From DATLLN01 sp963797175 (GTDB taxonomy: Bacteria; Actinomycetota; Thermoleophilia; Gaiellales; JAICJC01), in NCBI GenBank assembly GCA_963797175.1, contig CAWCOL010000009.1:868001-932000 (forward strand): a DNA stretch of 64,000 bases. The letters run 5' to 3'. The notes beneath the pieces were generated by a model, which ran no database searches, was not told the origin of the DNA, and was given only the letters and a program-made list of their open reading frames with translations. This document shows positions 8,310-16,337 of the stretch, piece after piece. The translations under genes and the position numbers were made by a program. Numbering within the stretch: position 1 is the stretch's first letter; every line of letters starts with the position of its first letter.

Positions 8310-8920
8310 GCCGCGACCCTCCCGGCGGAGAGCCGGATCCGCCGCGTCGCCAGATCCGAGAACAGCTCGGGCTCGTGCGTCGAGACGAGCGCGCTGACCG
8401 GGCCGCGGAGCAGCTCGAACAGCACATCGCGGCCGGACTCGTCCAGTCCGCCGGTCGGCTCGTCCAGCAGCAGCAGCGCCGGCCCGTGGAGCGTGGCGCG
8501 GGCCAGCGAGAGCCGCTGGCGCATGCCACGGGAGAGGTCGGCCACGCGGTCGCCGGCGCGGCCAGCCAGCCCCACTCGCGCCAGTGCCGCCGGGACGGCC
8601 GCGGCGTCGCAGCCGTACAGCGCCGCGTACAGCTCGAGGTTCTCGGCCGCGGTCAGCAGCGGGTAGACGAGCGGCTCGTGGCCTGCGTAGCCGATCAGCG
8701 GCCGGGCGGCCGCCGCCTCCCGGGGCAGCGAGTTGCCGGAGACCTCGACCGTCCCCTCCGTCGGCCGCAGCACCGTCGCCAGGATGCGCAACAGCGTCGT
8801 CTTGCCGGCACCGTTCTCGCCGGTCAGCAGCACCGTCTCGCCGCTGCCGACCTCGAGGTCGATCCCCGCCAGGGCGGTGCGCTCGCCGAACCGGCGCACC
8901 AGTCCGCGGCAGCGGATCAC
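8306..8920 (-). CDS. ccmA: Haem ABC exporter ATP-binding protein CcmA
   Basis: 204 residues, the usual CcmA size. Walker A is TGENGAGKTTLLR, the signature is LSRGMRQRLSLARA, and Walker B is LLLLDEPTGGLDES followed by a switch His in STHEPEL. It powers the CcmABC complex that releases haem-loaded CcmE. GTG 8920 overlaps the ubiA stop (GTGA) and its own stop overlaps ccmB (ATGA). It is one of the few intact genes inside the frameshift-rich stretch. Confidence 0.92.
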   Translation of the reverse strand: MIRCRGLVRRFGERTALAGIDLEVGSGETVLLTGENGAGKTTLLRILATVLRPTEGTVEVSGNSLPREAAAARPLIGYAGHEPLVYPLLTAAENLELYAALYGCDAAAVPAALARVGLAGRAGDRVADLSRGMRQRLSLARATLHGPALLLLDEPTGGLDESGRDVLFELLRGPVSALVSTHEPELFSDLATRRIRLSAGRVAA

Positions 8921-9778
8921 AGCAGGACGTCCGCCAGCACCCCTGCCAGGAAGACCATCGAGAGCGCGCCGTTGATCGTGAAGAAGGCGACGTTGACCCG
9001 CGAGAGATCGTCCTCGTGCACGATCGAGTTCTCCCAGGCCAGCAGGGCGGCGACGACGGCGACGCCCAGGAAGTAGAACGCGCCGGCGTCGAGCAGCAGC
9101 CCCGCGGTCGTGAACAGGATGACGGTGAGCAGGTGGCAGACGCGCGTCACCATCAGCGCCGGCCCGATCCCGAACCGGCTGGGCAGCGAGCAGAGGCCCT
9201 CGCGGCGGTCGAAGTCGACGTCGGTGGTCGCGTAGATGATGTCGAACCCGCCGATCCAGAGCGCCACGCCGGCCGAGAGCAGGAACGGCGCAGCCTCGAC
9301 GGTGCCGCCGACGGCCAGCCATGCCGCCAGCGGCGAGAGGCCCGTGGAGCAGCCCAGCACCAGGTGGCAGAGCCAGGTGAACCGCTTCGTGTACGGGTAG
9401 AGCACGAACAGCGCGACCGGGATCGGCCACAGCGACGCGGACGATCGGGTCGAGCTGCCAGACGGCGATCAGGAAGACCGCGAGCGCGCCCACGCAGAAA
9501 CCGATGACCTGCGCGCGGGAGAGCAGGCCCGAGGGGATCTCCCGGGCCGCCGTGCGCGGGTTGCGGGCGTCGATCTCGGCGTCGATCAGGCGGTTCAGCG
9601 CCATCGCCAGGCTGCGTGCGCCCACCATCGCCACCGTCAGCCAGAGCACGGTCGATGCGGGCGGCACGCCGTCCACCGCCAGCAGCGCGCCAACGTAGGC
9701 GAACGGCAGCGCGAACAGGGTGTGCTCGAGGCGCACCAGCGAGACGAAGCGGCGGGCGTAGAGCGGCGCGGTGCTCAC
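8917..9778 (-). pseudogene. UbiA-family prenyltransferase (4-hydroxybenzoate or menaquinone type), frameshifted
   Basis: The N-terminal half reads VRLEHTLFALPFAYVGALLA and has the first Asp-rich motif NRLIDAEIDARNPRTAAREI. The C-terminal half reads LYPYTKRFTWLCHLVLG and has the second motif DIIYATTDVDFD. They lie in different frames; one extra base near 9425-9436 explains the break. Restored length is ~286 residues with about eight membrane helices. The family transfers polyprenyl chains to aromatic acids. UbiA/MqnP of menaquinone synthesis fits a Gram-positive, but I cannot separate the subtypes. GTG 9778 overlaps the mogA stop. Confidence 0.82.
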
Positions 9779-10252
9779 GGGTGCTCCGTCGGGCGCTCGG
9801 TGAGCAGGGCGACGCCGTGGCCGAGGGCGCCGGCGATCGCGTCGAAGCACTCGCCGCAGGCGCGCGGGCTGCCGGGGAAGTTGACGATCAGGGTGCGCCC
9901 GCAGATGCCGCTGGCGCCGCGAGAGAGCAGGCCGTGCGGCGACGCCCGCCGCGACACCTCGCGCATCGCCTCGTCCAGTCCGGGCGCGGGCCGCTCGATC
10001 ACCTCGGCGGTCGCCTCGGGGGTGACGTCGCGGGGCGCGAAGCCGGTGCCGCCGGTGGTCAGCACGAGGTCGGCGAGGTCGGTCAGCTCCCACAGCGCCT
10101 CGGCGATGTGCCCGCGGTCGTCGTCCACGACGCGGCGCTCGACGACGGTCGAACCCGCAGCCGGCGGCGCGCTCCGCCAGCACGGCGCCGCTCTCGTCCT
10201 CGCGCGTGCCGGCGGCGACGCCGTCGGACACCGTCAGCACGGCCGCGTTCAC
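9775..10252 (-). pseudogene. mog: Molybdenum cofactor biosynthesis protein MogA/MoaB, frameshifted
   Basis: MogA/MoaB adenylylates molybdopterin before molybdate insertion by MoeA. The first ~33 residues (AAVLTVSDGVAAGTREDESG) and the rest (VVDDDRGHIAEAL, LVLTTGGTGFAPRDVTPEA, NFPGSPRACGECFDAI) are in two frames. One extra base near 10160-10170 accounts for it. Restored length is ~158 residues, normal for the family. GTG 10252 overlaps the moaC stop and its stop overlaps ubiA (GTGA). With moaC upstream and moeA at 19.2 kb, the window holds several Moco genes. Confidence 0.83.
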
Positions 10253-10695
10253 GCCGGCCGCCGCCAGTGGCCACTCTTGCCGCCGTCCTTCTCGACCAGA
10301 TGCGCCTCGCGGATCTCGATCGACGGGTCGAGCCCCTTCGTCATGTCGTACACCGTCAGGGCGGCGGCCAGCACGGCGGTCAGCGCCTCCATCTCCACCC
10401 CGGTCTGCGCCGTCGTCTCGGCCGACGCGACGATCGTGACGCCCTCCTCGTCGAGCTCCGGCGTCACGTCCACGCGCGTCAGCGGTATCGGGTGGCAGAG
10501 CGGCACGATGTCGGGCGTGCGCTTCGCCGCCATGATCCCGGCCACCCGGGCGACCGCGAGCACGTCGCCCTTGGGCAGCGTGCCGGCGGCGATCCGCTCG
10601 CGCACCGCTCCCGGCATCCTCACCTGCGCCCGGGCGGTCGCCCGGCGGCGCGTGACCGGCTTGTCGCCGACGTCGATCATACGGATCTCCGACAT
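10249..10695 (-). CDS. moaC: Cyclic pyranopterin monophosphate synthase MoaC
   Basis: 148 residues, slightly shorter than the usual ~160 because of a trimmed N-terminus. MoaC converts the MoaA product to cyclic pyranopterin monophosphate. Motifs: MIDVGDKPVTRR, KGDVLAVARVAGIMAAKRT, LCHPIPLTRVDV, the GVEMEALTAV block and KSGH near the C-terminus. ATG 10695 has no clear Shine-Dalgarno. It is the first gene of the long minus-strand run, so the promoter should lie in the repeat-bearing gap 10696-11019. Confidence 0.92.
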   Translation of the reverse strand: MSEIRMIDVGDKPVTRRRATARAQVRMPGAVRERIAAGTLPKGDVLAVARVAGIMAAKRTPDIVPLCHPIPLTRVDVTPELDEEGVTIVASAETTAQTGVEMEALTAVLAAALTVYDMTKGLDPSIEIREAHLVEKDGGKSGHWRRPA

Positions 10696-10770
10696 CGGCG
10701 GAAGTCTACGGTTCGCGGCATCGGCGGGCGGGGGTTGGCTCTTGACCGTCGACCACCCTGTCCCACCCTG

Positions 10771-10862
10771 GAGGGTCAGGCACCGATTCCTGGCACCGAC
10801 ACGAGTCGTGCTTCGCACTCGGCTGGTGGTCGAACCGGAGCCAGGCACGGAGCCTGACCCTC
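10771..10862. repeat. Long intergenic inverted repeat (about 92 nt)
   Basis: Perfect 11-bp arms GAGGGTCAGGC (10771-10781) and GCCTGACCCTC (10852-10862) enclose 70 nt. Inside is a second arm pair, CCTGGC / GCCAGG, and a small central stem GTGC-TTC-GCAC. The flanks carry variants of GGTTGGCCCCTGACCGT (10733, 10872, 10902). The gap 10696-11019 holds this structure and the 10957-11011 repeat; no gene is seen in it. Confidence 0.75.
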
Positions 10863-10956
10863 GGTCTCGCAGGTTGGCCCCTGACCGTGGCGAATGGGCG
10901 AGGGTTCGGCTCCTGACGGTTGTGTCACGGCTTCCACTCTGGAACGTCACGACATT

Positions 10957-11011
10957 CCGGATCGGCCGTGAGTGGGGCCCGGCACGGTGCCAGACCCCGT
11001 ACCGGGCCCCG
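10957..11011. repeat. Intergenic palindromic repeat, copy 3
   Basis: This unit matches copy 2 over ~55 bp from CCGGATCGGCCGTGA. It has outer arms GGGGCCCGG (10974-10982) and CCGGGCCCC (11002-11010) and a nested GGCAC-G-GTGCC palindrome (10981-10991). It ends 8 bp from the stop of the glyoxalase gene and so may also act as a 3' stem-loop for that transcript. Confidence 0.78.
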
Positions 11012-11019
11012 TCCGGCCC

Positions 11020-11383
11020 TCAGCGCCCGGTGATCTCGACCCGGTTGCCGAAGGGGTCGAGCACGTAGAACCGCGGCACCCCGCGGATCCGGCGATCCCA
11101 GAGCACCTCGCGGCCCGCGCGGTCGAGACGGGCGGCAAGCGCGGTGAGGTCGGCGCGGTCGACGCCGAACGCCGGGTGGGCCTTGGCCGCGCCGGCATGC
11201 TCGGCGCTGACGCCGACGTGCAGCTCGGCGCTCCCCGCCACGAACCAGGCGCCGCCGCCCTCCACCAGGCCGGGCGGCTTGGGCACCTCGGTCATCCCCA
11301 GCAGGTCGCGCGTAGAAGCGGCGGGCCGCCTCCTCACAGCCCGGCGGCGCCGAGACCTGGACGTGGTCGAGCCGGCGGATCAC
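11020..11383 (-). pseudogene. Glyoxalase/bleomycin-resistance (VOC) family protein, frameshifted
   Basis: A single VOC domain of ~120 residues: RLDHVQVSAPPGCEEAARRF, then in another frame RDLLGMTEVPKPPGLV, AELHVGV, RRIRGVPRFYVLDPFGNRVE. The metal-site pattern (His near the N-terminus, His in ELHVGV, terminal Glu in NRVEI) is recognisable. One extra base near 11308-11312 separates the frames. VOC proteins are metal-dependent isomerases, dioxygenases or binding proteins; the substrate is unknown. GTG 11383 overlaps the stop of the trehalose-phosphate synthase gene (GTGA). Confidence 0.75.
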
Positions 11384-12835
11384 GCGCCGATGGGGCGCAG
11401 CGCGGCGAGATCGGCGAGCTGGGTGTCGATCCAGCGGGCGATGTCGTGCTCGCGGACGTGCGCGCGGATGCCCTCGATCCGCGCCTTGCGCTCCTGCGAA
11501 TGCATCGTCAGGGCCTGGTAGATCGCGTCGGCCTGCTGCTGGATGTCGAACGGGTTCACCGTCAGCGCCCACTCGGACAGCTCCTCGGACGCGCCGGCGT
11601 TCTCGGACAGGATCAGCACGCCGTCGCGGCGGTTCAGCAGCGGCGCCTCCTTCGCGATCAGGTTCATCCCGTCGAAGATCGCGTTCACCAGCAGGGCGTC
11701 GTAGTGCTTGTAGGCGGCCACCGCCTGCGGGAAGTTGTCGGAGACGCGCAGGTCGATCGGCGTCCACATGCCGGTCTGGTACCAGCGGTCGTTGATCTCG
11801 CGGGCCGCGCGCTGGATCGCGCCGACGTACTCCGCGTACTCGGGGATATCCGGCCGCGACGGGTCGAGCAGCGCCAGCATCGTCACGCGGCCGCGCCACT
11901 CCAGGTGCTGGGAGAGGAACAGGTCGAAGGCGCGGAACCCGCGGACGACGTTCTTGGACGGGTCGGTGCGATCGACGCGCAGCAGCATCTTCTCCGGGCG
12001 CGCCAGCAGCACGCCCTCCTCCTCCGCCAGCATCTCGGGCGTCGCGGCGAGCCGCTCGAACTCGGCCGGGTCGACCGAGATCGGGTAGTGGCGCACCCGC
12101 ACCTCACGGTCGCCGAAGTGGACGATGCGGCGCTCGAAATCCACCTCGCCGTCGGTCAGCTCCTCGGCGCAGTGCAGGAAGGCGCGCACGTACCGCTCGG
12201 TGTGCAGGCCGACCACGTCGCACGCCAGCAGCGACTCGTGGATCGCGGTGCGGATCTCGGTCGGCAGCACCCGCCAGTAGTCGGGCATCGGCCAGGGGAT
12301 GTGCGTGAAGTGCTGGATGACCGCGTCCGGGCACCGGCGGCGCAGCGCCTGGGGCACCATGAACAGCTGGTAGTCGTGCACCATCACGATCGGCGGCGCG
12401 CCGCTGCCGGCCGTCGCCAGCTCCTCGGCGACCGCATCGGCGAACCGGTCGTTGACCGGCAGGTACCCGGCCTCCCAGGCCAGCCGGATGTTGCGGTCCA
12501 CGTCCGGCGCGTACGCCAGCCCCCACAGGTAGTGGTGGATGAACCACAGCGTCGGGTTGGCGAAGACGTTGTAGTAGCGGTCGTACTCCTCGCGGTCATG
12601 CGCGACCAGCCGCAGGCGCAGGTTCCCGTCCTCGTACGGGCCCTCCCCGGCGACCTCGGCGTCCTCGTCCGTGATGCGCGGCGGCGACCCACGTCAGCGG
12701 GCGCTGGGCGATCACCCCGGAGAGCGCCGTGACCAGGCCGCCTCCGCCGCGCTTGACCATCCTGCTGCCGTCGCCGGCGCTCAGGAAACGCAGCGGCCCG
12801 CGGTTCGACACGATGACGAGCGGGTTCTGCTCCAT
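11380..12835 (-). pseudogene. otsA: Trehalose-6-phosphate synthase (GT20), frameshifted
   Basis: It joins UDP- or GDP-glucose to glucose-6-phosphate. The N-terminus (LVIVSNRGPLRF, KRGGGGLVTAL) and the main part (HDYQLFMVPQALRRR, IPWPMPDYW, LRVDRTDPSKNVVRGF, FDGMNLIAKEAPLLNRRDG, SENAGASEEL) lie in two frames. One extra base near 12680-12685, just after TWVAAA, explains this. Restored length is ~485 residues, standard for GT20. It follows a second trehalose-forming enzyme by 48 bp. No otsB phosphatase is seen in this window. Confidence 0.85.
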
Positions 12836-12883
12836 CGGCCCGAAGGGTAGATGATCGGCCCTTGCGCGGGGACGTGCCGGGGC

Positions 12884-14162
12884 TCAGGCCTGCTCGGGAC
12901 GGTGGAAGTCGAGCTCGACCTCGTCGCCGTCCAGCACGTGCATCAGGGCCAGCCAGTCGCGCACCAGGCGCGGCGTCAGGAACCTGCGGCGGACGTGCTC
13001 CTTGCCCCGCCGCGCCATCGCCCGCGCCGCCTCCGGGTCGTCGAGGATGTCGAGCGCCCGCGCCGCGCACTCCTCCGCCGACGAGACCGTGTAGCCGGTC
13101 ACCCCGTCCTCGATCTGGGTGACGATGCCGCCCACGCGCCCGCCGATCATCGGCCGCGCCTTCCACAGCGCCTCGGCCACGGTCAGGCCGAAGCCCTCGC
13201 GGATCGACTTCTGCATGCACACCTGCGGCGTGCACCTGGAACGCGTTCACCTCGACCGCGCCCACGTTGTTGAGGTTGGAGAGGATGCGGATGGCCGGGT
13301 CGTCCTCGGCGTACTCGACCGTCTGGTTGTAGAACTCCCAGCCCTCCGGGTCGTCGTGGGCCATCGAGCCGACCAGCGCCAGCTGCACGCCGGGGTGGCG
13401 CTCCCGCACCAGCCGGTAGGCGTCGATCACCCCGCGCGGGTCCTTCCACGGGTCGAACCGCGAGACCTGGAGCAGCATCGGCTGGTCGACGTCGATGCCG
13501 AACTGCTCGACGATGTACGCGGCGTCCTCGGGCGCCAGCGCCATGTTCTTGGGCGCGAGCGGGTCGATCGCGGGCGGCCAGATCACCGCGCCGTGCATGC
13601 GCGGGTCGGGCGGCACGTACTCGTGCATGTGGAACACGGTCGCGTCGTAGGCGGCGAGGTCGGGCAGCAGGAACTCGAGCACGTCCGGGTTCGGCGTCGA
13701 GAGGTCGATGTGGCAGCGCCACACCCACTTCGGCCGCGTCGTCTGCACCAGGCGGCGGATGCCGGCCGGCTGCGGGTCGTGGATGACGATCATGTCCCAC
13801 TCGTCCGCGTCCTCGAGCGCCTCGGCGTTCAGCCTCTGGTAGCGGCGGAACACCTCCTGCGCTGCCTCGTCCAGCCCGCGCTCGTCACCCTGCAGCGCGT
13901 TGTGGATCGCCTTGGTGACGTCGAAGAACTCGTCGCGGCCCTCGATCACGCGCCACTCGGTCTCGATGCCGACGTCGTTCAGCAGCGGGATCAGCGTGTA
14001 CTGGATCTCGGCGACGCCGCCGCCGAAGGCCGTGGCGGACAGGTGAAGCATGCGCCGTCCCTGGAGCGGCTCCGCCAGCACGCGGATCTCGTCGGCAAGG
14101 CCGCGCCCGACGATCGACGCGTACTCTGCGAGCGACTTGTGACCGACGTTCACACGCTGCAT
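12884..14162 (-). pseudogene. treT: Trehalose synthase TreT-like glycosyltransferase (GT4), frameshifted
   Basis: Restored length is ~425 residues. The N-terminus (QRVNVGHKSLAEYASIVG, FGGGVAEIQYTLIPLL), middle (VIHDPQPAGI, WRCHIDLSTPN, LQVSRFDPWKDPRGVIDAYR) and C-terminus (KSIREGFGLTVAEALWK) follow the trehalose glycosyltransferring synthase family, which couples an NDP-glucose to glucose. The break is one extra base near 13225-13232, after NAFQVHA. I chose ATG 14162; an upstream TTG would add only MLSSRAP. It lies 30 bp after the sensor kinase, in the same direction. Confidence 0.82.
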
Positions 14163-14192
14163 TGGCGCGCGTGACGATAGCAACCGCTTCGG

Positions 14193-15592
14193 TCACCCGG
14201 ACGGGGTCGGCGCCGGCCGCTCGGCCGGCAGGCTCAGCGCGAAGGCCGTCTCGCCCTCCCGCGAGCGCAGCTCCAGGGAGCCGCCCATGCGCTCGGCCAG
14301 CTCGCGGGCGATGGCCAGGCCGAGGCCGCTGCCCGACGCCGAGCCCGCCTCGCCGCGGTAGAAGCGCTCGAACAGGTGGACCGCCGTGTCCTGCCCGATG
14401 CCGGGGCCGTCGTCGGCCACGGTCAGCTGGACGACGCCGTCATGCGCCTGCACCGAGACGCGCACCTCGGTGCCCCTCGGCGTGTGCCGGATCGCGTTGT
14501 CCACCAGAGCACGGCCGATCTGCTGGACGCGCTGCTCGTCGGCGATCGCGTGCGGCATCTCGCCCGACGACCGCACCAGCACGACGCGGCTGCCGTGGCC
14601 CGCGGCCAGCCCGCGGAACTCGCGGACCAGGCCGCGGGCGGCGACGTCCATGTCCAGCGGCTCCCGCTCGACGGCGACCGCGCCCGCGTCCAGCCGCGAC
14701 AGGTCGAGCAGGTCGGACGCCAGCTTCGTCAGCCGGCTCACCTGCTCGTGCATCTCGCCCAGGAACTCGCGGCGCCGGTCGGGGTCGATGTCCTCGTCGT
14801 CCAGCAGCTCGAGGAAGCCGCCCAGGGTGAAGAGCGGCGTCCGCAGCTCGTGCGAGGCGTTGGCGATGAAGTCCTTGCGCGAGCGGTCGGCCTGCTCGAG
14901 CCGCGGTCTGCATCGTGTCGAACGCCCGGGCCAGCTCGCCCAGCTCGTCCGCGCGAGGTGTCGCCGATCGGCTCGCCGAACTCGCCCAGCGAGATGCGGG
15001 TCGCCGCCCGCTCCAGCGCGGCCAGCCGGCGGGAGACGCCGTACGCCGCCGCCCAGCCGACCAGGCCGGCGACGAGCAGCGCGAGCGCCGTCGCGATCAG
15101 GATCCGGCGCTCGACCAGCCTGCCCGTCGTCTCGACATCGCCGACCTGCTGGGACAGCGCAACCACCGAGTGCGGCATCCCGAACGCGACGACGACGTCG
15201 CCGTCCTCGCCCCGGCTGCGGGTGACCCCGCCGGTGCGGGCGGCCTTGCGAACGGCCGGGTTGCCTGCGGGCACGGTCGGCAGGTCGGTCGGGTTCGCCG
15301 GCACCGGCCTCCCGTTCGTGACGATGTAGAGGTCAACCGACGCGTTCGCGAGGCGGCCGATCCGGTTCAGCGCGTTGCGCACGTTGGCGTACTGGCCGTT
15401 GGCGAGCGCGTGACGTAGCGGCAGGTTGTGCTGCTCCGCGTTGGCGACGTCGTCCAGCCGCGTGTACCGCTCCGAGATCAGCGAGTCGCGCAGCGTCGGC
15501 ACGACGTACAGGAACACCACGCCCATCGCGACGGCGACGACCGCCGCCAGGACGAGGATCAGCCGCAGACGCAGGGTGCCGAAGGCGCGCAC
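14193..15592 (-). pseudogene. Sensor histidine kinase (HAMP/HisKA), two frameshifts
   Basis: A membrane kinase of ~465 residues once two extra bases (near 14955-14960 and 14912-14917) are ignored. Layout: TM1 ~8-30, extracytoplasmic sensor ~31-165, TM2 ~166-188, HAMP (GEFGEPIGD ... DELGELARAFDTMQT), phosphoacceptor His in FIANASHELRTPL, N box ALVDNAIRHTPRG, G boxes DDGPGIG and GSGLGLAIARELAERMGG. It starts 9 bp after the stop of its partner response regulator, so the pair is one operon. The signal is unknown. Confidence 0.85.
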
Positions 15593-15601
15593 GGCCGCTC
15601 G

Positions 15602-16303
15602 CTACCCGTCGCGGAAGCAGTACCCGACGCCGCGCACCGTCAGGATCAGGCACGGCTCGGCCGGATCGTCCTCGAGCTTCTCGCGCAGGTGCCGGATGTG
15701 CACGTCGATCGTGCGCGGCTCACGGTAGGCCGACCCGCCCCAGACGGCCTCGAGCAGGGCGTGGCGGCTGTAGACGCGGCCGCGGTGCGTGACCAGCGCG
15801 CGCAGCACCTCGAACTCGACGTAGGTCAGCGTCACCGGCTCCTCGCCGACCAGCACGGTGCGCTTGGACGGATCGATGGTGAGTCCGTCCACCTGGATCG
15901 TGCCGTCAGCCGGCTCGAGCTGGGCGGAGAGCTGCGTCGCCCGCCGCAGGACGGCGCGGATTCGGCTGCGGAACTCGCGGATCGAGAACGGCTTGGTGAT
16001 GTAGTCGTCCGCGCCCAGCTCGAGGCCGAGCACCTTGTCCACCTCGTCGTCGCGGGCGGTCAGCATGATGATGGGCACGCCCGAGGCGACCCGGAGCCGC
16101 CGGCACACCTCGAGCCCGTCCAGCTTCGGCAACATCACGTCGAGCACGACCAGGTCGACCGGCTGCTCCTCGAAGCGGAGCAGCGCCTCCTCGCCGTCGC
16201 GCGCCTGGACGACGCGGTAGCCCTCCCGCTCGAGCGGGTAGGCGAGTAGCTTCTGGATCGACTCCTCGTCGTCAACCAGCAGGATCGTGGCATCGTTGGC
16301 CAT
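15602..16303 (-). CDS. OmpR/PhoB-family response regulator
   Basis: 233 residues. The receiver domain (1-~120) has the acidic pair in LLVDDEES, phosphoacceptor Asp in VLDVMLPKLDG, a switch Thr in MLTAR and Lys in ITKPFSIREF. The winged-helix output domain (~135-230) ends with TIDVHIRHLREKL and TVRGVGYCF. It resembles the MprA/RegX3 group in overall form, but I do not assign a symbol. It is intact, with its kinase downstream. Its start faces the peptidase gene at 16338 across a 34-bp gap. Confidence 0.92.
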   Translation of the reverse strand: MANDATILLVDDEESIQKLLAYPLEREGYRVVQARDGEEALLRFEEQPVDLVVLDVMLPKLDGLEVCRRLRVASGVPIIMLTARDDEVDKVLGLELGADDYITKPFSIREFRSRIRAVLRRATQLSAQLEPADGTIQVDGLTIDPSKRTVLVGEEPVTLTYVEFEVLRALVTHRGRVYSRHALLEAVWGGSAYREPRTIDVHIRHLREKLEDDPAEPCLILTVRGVGYCFRDG

Positions 16304-16337
16304 CCCGTGAATCGTACCGCCCGTGCTATAAGGCTCC

